Positions 59,336 through 64,000 of a DNA stretch of 64,000 nucleotides are shown here, piece by piece. Each line of letters starts with the position of its first letter. The stretch's first letter is position 1. The DNA lies in contig NZ_LIWB01000017.1 of assembly GCF_001905725.1 (NCBI RefSeq), forward strand, positions 113,892 to 177,891. The letters are read 5' to 3'. The notes under the pieces were generated by a model. That model did not search any database. It had not been told where the DNA came from and saw only the letters and a list, made by a program, of their open reading frames with translations. The DNA comes from Streptomyces sp. CB02400. GTDB lineage: Bacteria; Actinomycetota; Actinomycetes; Streptomycetales; Streptomycetaceae. The position numbers and the translations under genes are program-made.

Positions 59336-60812
59336 CGCATCCGGCACTCCCGTTCGCGTCCGTTTCTGCCCGTCGCCCACCGGTAACCCCCATGTGGGCC
59401 TGGTCCGCACCGCCCTGTTCAACTGGGCGTTCGCCAAGCACCACGGCGGCACCCTGGTCTTCCGCATCGAGGACACCGACGCGGCCCGAGACTCCGAGGA
59501 GTCCTACGCCCAGCTCCTCGACTCGATGCGCTGGCTCGGTTTCGACTGGGACGAGGGCCCCGAGATCGGCGGCCCGCACGCGCCGTACCGCCAGTCGCAG
59601 CGCATGGACCTCTACAAGGACGTCGCGCGGAAGCTCCTGGACGCCGGCCACGCCTACCGCTGCTACTGCTCCCAGGAGGAGCTGGACAGCCGCCGCGAGG
59701 CCGCCCGCGCCGCCGGGAAGCCCTCCGGCTACGACGGCCACTGCCGCGAGCTGACCGACGCCCAGGTCGAGGACTACCAGGCCCAGGGCCGCGAGCCGAT
59801 CGTCCGCTTCCGGATGCCCGACGAGACGATCACCTTCACCGACCTGGTCCGCGGCGAACTGACCTTCACCCCGGAGAACGTCCCGGACTACGGCATCGTC
59901 CGCGCCAACGGGGCCCCGCTCTACACGCTGGTCAACCCGGTCGACGACGCCCTGATGGAGATCACCCACGTCCTGCGCGGCGAGGACCTGCTCTCCTCCA
60001 CCCCCCGCCAGATCGCCCTCTACAAGGCGCTGACCGAGCTGGGCATCGCCAAGAGCACCCCGGCCTTCGGCCACCTGCCGTACGTGATGGGCGAGGGCAA
60101 CAAGAAGCTCTCCAAGCGCGACCCGCAGTCGTCGCTCAACCTCTACCGCGAGCGCGGCTTCCTCCCCGAGGGCCTGCTCAACTACCTCTCCCTGCTCGGC
60201 TGGTCGCTCTCCGCCGACCAGGACGTCTTCTCGATCGACGAGATGGTCGCGGCCTTCGACATCGCGGACGTGCAGCCGAACCCGGCCCGCTTCGACCTGA
60301 AGAAGTGCGAGGCGATCAACGGCGACCACATCCGCATGCTCGACGTGAAGGACTTCACCGAGCGCTGCGCGCCCTGGCTCAAGGCCCCCTTCGCGCCCTG
60401 GGCCCCGGAGGCCTTCGACGAGGCCAAGTGGGCGGCCATCGCCCCGCACGCGCAGACCCGCCTGAAGGTGCTGTCGGAGATCACGGACAACGTCGACTTC
60501 CTGTTCCTGCCGGAGCCGGTCTTCGACGAGGCGTCCTGGAACAAGGCGATGAAGGAGGGCTCCGACGCCCTGCTCCGCACGGCCCGCGAGAAGCTGGACG
60601 CCGCCGACTGGACGTCCCCGGACTCCCTGAAGGAGGCCGTCCTGGCCGCCGGCGAGGCCCACGGCCTCAAGCTCGGCAAGGCCCAGGCCCCGGTCCGCGT
60701 CGCCGTCACCGGCCGCACGGTCGGCCTGCCGCTCTTCGAGTCCCTGGAGGTCCTGGGCAAGGAGAAGACCCTGGCCAGGATCGACGCGGCCCTGACGAAG
60801 CTCACCGCGTAG
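59328..60812 (+). CDS. gltX: Glutamyl-tRNA synthetase (probably non-discriminating)
   Basis: This 494-residue class I synthetase attaches glutamate to tRNA-Glu. In actinobacteria, which lack GlnRS, it also charges tRNA-Gln for GatCAB to amidate. The HIGH-type motif is SPTGNPHVG (residues 14-22), followed by FRIEDTDAARDS. The KMSKS-type motif is KKLSKRD. An anticodon-binding helical domain fills the C-terminus. GTG 59328 gives VASASGTPVRVRFCPSP. It overlaps the FAH gene and lies within about 3 kb of tRNA-Gln and tRNA-Glu genes, its substrates. Confidence 0.97.
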   Translation: MASASGTPVRVRFCPSPTGNPHVGLVRTALFNWAFAKHHGGTLVFRIEDTDAARDSEESYAQLLDSMRWLGFDWDEGPEIGGPHAPYRQSQRMDLYKDVARKLLDAGHAYRCYCSQEELDSRREAARAAGKPSGYDGHCRELTDAQVEDYQAQGREPIVRFRMPDETITFTDLVRGELTFTPENVPDYGIVRANGAPLYTLVNPVDDALMEITHVLRGEDLLSSTPRQIALYKALTELGIAKSTPAFGHLPYVMGEGNKKLSKRDPQSSLNLYRERGFLPEGLLNYLSLLGWSLSADQDVFSIDEMVAAFDIADVQPNPARFDLKKCEAINGDHIRMLDVKDFTERCAPWLKAPFAPWAPEAFDEAKWAAIAPHAQTRLKVLSEITDNVDFLFLPEPVFDEASWNKAMKEGSDALLRTAREKLDAADWTSPDSLKEAVLAAGEAHGLKLGKAQAPVRVAVTGRTVGLPLFESLEVLGKEKTLARIDAALTKLTA

Positions 60813-60823
60813 GGAAACAGCCC

Positions 60824-60867
60824 GCGAAGGGGCGGCGCCCGGAACCATCCGGGCGCCGCCCCTTCGC
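60824..60867 (+). terminator. gltX terminator, perfect 20-bp hairpin
   Basis: Arms at 60824-60843 (GCGAAGGGGCGGCGCCCGGA) and 60848-60867 are exact complements around ACCA. It lies 11 bases after the gltX stop. Confidence 0.88.
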
Positions 60868-61018
60868 GTTGCCGGGTACCGTCCCGGTCCCATGGCGACC
60901 CGAGCGGTCGGCCGGGACGTGGACACTGCGTTCATCGGGGGTGACCCCCTCTCCGACGTTGCGTCCGTCGGGGGACGACCCCCGGGCCCCCGGCCGGTCC
61001 GGCTGTACCGTCGGTGAC

Positions 61019-61753
61019 ATGCCGATCAAAGCCGTTGTCTGGGACGTCGACGACACTCTCTTCGACTACAGCACCGCCGACCGTGAGGGCATGCGCGCCC
61101 ACCTGGTGGCCGAGGGGCTGCTCGCCGGGTACGGGACGGCCGAGGAGGCCCTCGTGCGGTGGCGGGAGGTCACCGAGCAGCAGTGGGCGCGGTTCGCCGC
61201 GCGGGAGGTGGACTTCGAGACGCAGCGGCGTGACCGCACCCGGGTCTTCCTGGGACGGCCGGAGCTGACGGACGCCGAGGCCGACGACTGGTTCCGGCGG
61301 TACGTCACGCACTACGAGTCCGCCTGGAGCCTCTTCCCGGACGTGCTGCCCGTCCTGGACGCCCTCGCCGCCAGCCACCGGCACGCGGTGCTCTCCAACT
61401 CCAGCCTCCACGTCCAGGACCGCAAGCTGCGCGTCCTCGGCGTCCACGACCGCTTCGAGGCCATCCTGTGCGCCGCCGAACTGGGCGTCTCCAAGCCCGA
61501 GGCCGGCGCGTTCCTCGCCGCCTGCGACGCGCTGGCGCTGCCCCCGGACCAGGTGGCGTACGTCGGTGACCACCCGGAGATCGACGGCCGGGGCGCCGCC
61601 GACGCCGGGCTGCTGTCGGTGTGGATCGACCGCGGCGGCGCCCGCGCGACGGTCGAGCCGCCGGTGGGGCCGCGCCGTATCGCCTCCCTCGCCGAACTTC
61701 CCGCGGTACTCGCCGCCGATACTCGTTTTGGAGCCCCGTCCACCTTCGGGTAA
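61019..61753 (+). CDS. HAD-superfamily hydrolase
   Basis: This 244-residue haloacid dehalogenase-type phosphatase has the nucleophile motif I WDVDDTLFDYS (Asp 9, Asp 11), motif II LSNSS, motif III Lys in GVSKPEAG and motif IV VGDHPEIDGRGAADAG. The helical cap (residues 18-100) is of the C1 type found in phosphoglycolate, pyrimidine-nucleotide and other small-metabolite phosphatases. ATG 61019 follows GGTGA. It is separated from gltX by a terminator and followed by the tRNA genes. The substrate is unknown. Confidence 0.88.
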   Translation: MPIKAVVWDVDDTLFDYSTADREGMRAHLVAEGLLAGYGTAEEALVRWREVTEQQWARFAAREVDFETQRRDRTRVFLGRPELTDAEADDWFRRYVTHYESAWSLFPDVLPVLDALAASHRHAVLSNSSLHVQDRKLRVLGVHDRFEAILCAAELGVSKPEAGAFLAACDALALPPDQVAYVGDHPEIDGRGAADAGLLSVWIDRGGARATVEPPVGPRRIASLAELPAVLAADTRFGAPSTFG

Positions 61754-61843
61754 TGTTCTTCCTGCGCCGAGGGGAGCGGGCCGGAAGGCCGGAACCCCAA
61801 GCGTCAAGCTAGAACAAGAACCCCTCCGGGGCTTGCGTTCCAG

Positions 61844-61915
61844 TGGCCTATGGTGTAATTGGCAGCACGACTGATTCTGGTTCAGTTAGTCTTGGTTCGA
61901 GTCCAGGTAGGCCAG
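61844..61915 (+). tRNA. tRNA-Gln (anticodon CTG), copy 1
   Basis: Acceptor arms TGGCCTA (61844-61850) and TAGGCCA (61908-61914) pair perfectly. The anticodon loop TTCTGGT carries CTG, and the T-arm has GGTTCGAGTCC. CCA is not encoded as the 3' end. This tRNA decodes CAG, the dominant Gln codon here. Confidence 0.95.
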
Positions 61916-61954
61916 CTCGCAGAGCTCATCTGCACCGCGGATCTCATCCGCAAA

Positions 61955-62027
61955 GCCCCCGTTGTGTAGCGGCCTAGCACGCTGCCCTCTCAAGGCAGTA
62001 GCGCCGGTTCGAATCCGGTCGGGGGTA
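61955..62027 (+). tRNA. tRNA-Glu (anticodon CTC), copy 1
   Basis: Acceptor GCCCCCG (61955-61961) pairs with CGGGGGT (62020-62026), the first pair being G-T. The anticodon stem CTGCC/GGCAG holds loop CTCTCAA, anticodon CTC. The T-loop is GGTTCGAATCC. Its anticodon stem differs by one base pair from the other two copies. Confidence 0.95.
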
Positions 62028-62089
62028 CAGATCCTTCCCGCGAGGATGGTCAGGGTAGCTCCCGCCGTCGTCGACGCAGGATCGCTAGG

Positions 62090-62162
62090 GCCCCCGTTGT
62101 GTAGCGGCCTAGCACGCCGCCCTCTCAAGGCGGTAGCGCCGGTTCGAATCCGGTCGGGGGTA
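62090..62162 (+). tRNA. tRNA-Glu (anticodon CTC), copy 2
   Basis: Same structure as copy 1 but with anticodon stem CCGCC/GGCGG. Acceptor GCCCCCG at 62090-62096 and CGGGGGT at 62155-62161. Confidence 0.95.
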
Positions 62163-62183
62163 CTGACTGGTCTAAACCATCAT

Positions 62184-62255
62184 TGGTCTATGGTGTAATT
62201 GGCAGCACGACTGATTCTGGTTCAGTTAGTCTTGGTTCGAGTCCAGGTAGACCAG
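62184..62255 (+). tRNA. tRNA-Gln (anticodon CTG), copy 2
   Basis: Acceptor TGGTCTA (62184-62190) pairs with TAGACCA (62248-62254). It equals copy 1 apart from one covarying acceptor pair (C-G in copy 1, T-A here), showing that both copies are maintained. Confidence 0.95.
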
Positions 62256-62282
62256 CAGGATCTGCGGCAACGTATGATCCAC

Positions 62283-62355
62283 GCCCCCGTTGTGTAGCGG
62301 CCTAGCACGCCGCCCTCTCAAGGCGGTAGCGCCGGTTCGAATCCGGTCGGGGGTA
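62283..62355 (+). tRNA. tRNA-Glu (anticodon CTC), copy 3
   Basis: Identical in its readable structure to copy 2: acceptor GCCCCCG (62283-62289) with CGGGGGT (62348-62354), anticodon CTC in a CCGCC/GGCGG stem. Confidence 0.95.
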
Positions 62356-62365
62356 CACAGTGAAG

Positions 62366-62390
62366 GCCCTCCACCTCGGTGGAGGGCTTT
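62366..62390 (+). terminator. Terminator of the tRNA cluster
   Basis: GCCCTCCACC (62366-62375) and GGTGGAGGGC (62378-62387) form a perfect 10-bp stem followed by TTT, 10 bases after the last tRNA. Confidence 0.85.
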
Positions 62391-62482
62391 CGGCGTTCCG
62401 GGACGCGTACCCGGGAACCGGGGAACGGGCCCGCCGCGGCGTTGAGGCGGGCCCGCTCCCCGGGACGGTACGGACAGGGGGT

Positions 62483-63196
62483 TCAGGAGCGGCGCAGCGC
62501 CTCGGAGAGACGGCCGGCGGCGTCGATGACGGCCTGGGCGTGCATCCGGCCCGGGTGGCGGGACAGGCGCTCGATGGGGCCGGAGACCGAGACGGCGGCC
62601 ACCACCCGGTTCGACGGCCCGCGCACCGGCGCGGAGACGGACGCCACGCCCGGCTCGCGCTCGCCGATCGACTGGGCCCAGCCCCGGCGTCGTACGCCCG
62701 AGAGGGCCGTCGCCGTGAACCGGGCGCCCTGCAGGCCCCGGTGCAGCCGCTCCGGCTCCTCCCAGGCCATCAGGATCTGCGCCGAGGAACCGGCCTTCAT
62801 CGTGAGCGTGGAGCCCACCGGTACCGTGTCCCGCAGGCCCGAGAGACGCTCCGCCGCGGCGACGCAGATGCGCATGTCGCCCTGGCGGCGGTAGAGCTGG
62901 GCGCTCTCACCGGTCACGTCGCGCAGATGCGTGAGCACCGGGCCCGCCGTGGCGAGCAGCCGGTCCTCGCCCGCCGCCGCGGCCAGTTCGGCCAGGCGCG
63001 GGCCGAGAATGAAACGGCCCTGCATGTCGCGCGCCACCATACGGTGGTGCTCCAGCGCCACGGCCAGGCGGTGGGCCGTGGGTCGTGCCAGTCCGGTGGC
63101 CCCGACCAACCCCGCGAGGGTGGCCGGACCGGACTCCAGAGCGCTCAGGACGAGGGCCGCCTTGTCCAGAACGCCGACGCCGCTACTGTTGTCCAT
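62483..63196 (-). CDS. ndgR: IclR-family regulator NdgR
   Basis: This 237-residue IclR protein matches NdgR (also called AreB), an amino-acid-dependent regulator of leucine and other amino acid pathways in Streptomyces. The N-terminal winged helix spans residues 8-65 (GVGVLDKAALVLSALESG, LAGLVGATGLARPTAHRLAVALE). The C-terminal effector domain contains MRICVAAAERLSGLRDTVPVGSTLTMKAGSSAQILMAW. ATG 63196 is the conserved start. It is divergent from leuC over 195 bases containing a long dyad next to its own start, which should be its operator. Confidence 0.95.
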   Translation of the reverse strand: MDNSSGVGVLDKAALVLSALESGPATLAGLVGATGLARPTAHRLAVALEHHRMVARDMQGRFILGPRLAELAAAAGEDRLLATAGPVLTHLRDVTGESAQLYRRQGDMRICVAAAERLSGLRDTVPVGSTLTMKAGSSAQILMAWEEPERLHRGLQGARFTATALSGVRRRGWAQSIGEREPGVASVSAPVRGPSNRVVAAVSVSGPIERLSRHPGRMHAQAVIDAAGRLSEALRRS

Positions 63197-63205
63197 GCAA
63201 CGATA

Positions 63206-63232
63206 CTTGCGTCTCACTCTGTGAAACGCAAG
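63206..63232. promoter_or_regulatory. NdgR operator candidate between ndgR and leuC
   Basis: A 27-bp dyad, CTTGCGT-C-TCAC-TCT-GTGA-A-ACGCAAG, has one mismatched pair. It starts 10 bases upstream of ndgR and lies 160 bases from leuC. Autoregulation with control of leuCD matches what is known of NdgR. Confidence 0.8.
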
Positions 63233-63391
63233 TTCAATTTTCCGTGGAACCCGCCACTCTGGAAGCACGGAAGCAACGCGGCCCGTGGACCACCGGGCCT
63301 GGCGGCGGACGCCCGGAAGCAGGGGGTGCGGGCGCCGTCTCCCCACAGATCTAGTTGGACCGGCGCACCACGGCCGGCCGGAGGGACAGCG

Positions 63392-64000
63392 ATGGGTAGG
63401 ACACTCGCGGAGAAGGTCTGGGACGACCACGTCGTCCGGCGCGCCGAGGGCGAGCCCGACCTCCTCTTCATCGATCTGCACCTGCTGCACGAGGTGACCA
63501 GCCCGCAGGCCTTCGACGGCCTGCGCAAGAACGGCCGCCCGGTGCGCCGTCTCGACCTCACCATCGCCACCGAGGACCACAACACCCCGACCCTGGACAT
63601 CGACAAGCCCATCGCCGACCCGGTCTCCCGGGTCCAGCTCGAGACGCTGCGCAAGAACTGCGCCGAGTTCGGCGTCCGGCTGCACCCGCTGGGCGACGTC
63701 GAGCAGGGCGTCGTGCACGTCGTCGGCCCGCAGCTCGGTCTGACCCAGCCCGGCATGACCGTCGTCTGCGGCGACTCGCACACCTCCACGCACGGTGCCT
63801 TCGGCGGACTCGCGTTCGGCATCGGCACCTCCCAGGTCGAGCACGTGCTGGCCACCCAGACGCTGCCGATGGCCCGCCCGAAGACCATGGCGATCACGGT
63901 CAACGGCGAACTGCCCGACGGTGTCACGGCCAAGGACCTGATCCTGGCGATCATCGCGAGGATCGGCACCGGCGGCGGCCAGGGCTACGTCCTGGAGTAC
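63392..64000 (+). CDS. leuC: 3-isopropylmalate dehydratase large subunit, 5' part
   Basis: This is the first 203 residues of the aconitase-type isomerase that converts 2- to 3-isopropylmalate in leucine synthesis; the gene runs off the right edge. MGRTLAEKVWDDHVV, LLFIDLHLLHEVTSPQAF, TEDHNTPT and VVCGDSHTSTHGAFGGLAFGIGTSQVEHVLATQ are diagnostic. The cluster-binding cysteines lie further on. ATG 63392 has GGAGGGA 5 bases upstream. The divergent ndgR and its operator indicate control by NdgR. Confidence 0.96.
   Translation, partial: MGRTLAEKVWDDHVVRRAEGEPDLLFIDLHLLHEVTSPQAFDGLRKNGRPVRRLDLTIATEDHNTPTLDIDKPIADPVSRVQLETLRKNCAEFGVRLHPLGDVEQGVVHVVGPQLGLTQPGMTVVCGDSHTSTHGAFGGLAFGIGTSQVEHVLATQTLPMARPKTMAITVNGELPDGVTAKDLILAIIARIGTGGGQGYVLEY

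Noticed and set aside
61844..62355. Dispersed direct repeats of about 72 bases
   Set aside because: They are tRNA genes with complete cloverleaf pairing.

Overview
The window is high-GC actinobacterial DNA, almost certainly a Streptomyces chromosome core region. The evidence is GC-saturated third codon positions, GTG starts, TetR/PucR/IclR regulators, two conservons (CvnABCD), AccB-AccE, the order gltX - tRNA-Gln/Glu - ndgR - leuC, and typical Streptomyces extragenic repeats. Gene order agrees with what I recall of the S. coelicolor ilvB-to-leuC region. No prophage, IS element, CRISPR array or rRNA was seen.

Layout. 0-4 kb: end of a LuxR regulator, a small DUF6191-type protein, a PQQ-type sugar dehydrogenase lipoprotein, an aldo/keto reductase and a D-2-hydroxyacid dehydrogenase. 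4.4-13 kb: a membrane GGDEF/EAL protein (CdgC-like, EAL degenerate), an attenuated ilvB-ilvN-ilvC operon with a 13-codon leader peptide, and serA. 13-19.4 kb: a divergent MFS exporter/TetR pair with a clear operator, then a PucR regulator divergent from a proline catabolic pair (proline dehydrogenase, P5C dehydrogenase). The 3' end of proline dehydrogenase is duplicated. 19.6-22.2 kb: a 43-residue protein, leuB and ilvE. 22.3-28.5 kb: a nitrogen-scavenging island with an NCS1 permease, an orphan urease (fused gamma/beta plus alpha), agmatine deiminase, a hypothetical protein and a TetR. 28.6-32.3 kb: a secreted-protein remnant, citramalate synthase behind an apparent Ile-codon attenuator, and a TPM-domain membrane protein.

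32.3-38.7 kb is the most novel part. After two gene remnants comes a tightly overlapping four-gene operon: a stand-alone ectoine-synthase-like cupin, a fused AMP-ligase/methyltransferase, an acyl-CoA-dehydrogenase-fold flavin monooxygenase and an MFS exporter. There is no ectABD and no NRPS/PKS. It looks like a compact biosynthesis-and-export cassette for an unknown small molecule.

38.7-46.7 kb: YceI protein, glycosyltransferase, DMT-type transporter, HpnR-like radical SAM hopanoid methylase, SDR, then accB-accE. 46.9-57.6 kb: two tandem conservons (sensor CvnA, roadblock CvnB, DUF742 CvnC, Ras-like GTPase CvnD). 58-64 kb: a small protein with an internal duplication, an FAH-family hydrolase overlapping gltX, a HAD phosphatase, five tRNA genes (Gln, Glu, Glu, Gln, Glu), ndgR with its operator, and the start of leuC.

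The unifying theme is amino-acid metabolism. Much of branched-chain biosynthesis (ilvBNC, leuB, ilvE, cimA, leuC) lies within 56 kb, with serine synthesis, proline catabolism, the amino-acid regulator NdgR, and glutamyl-tRNA synthetase beside its tRNA substrates.
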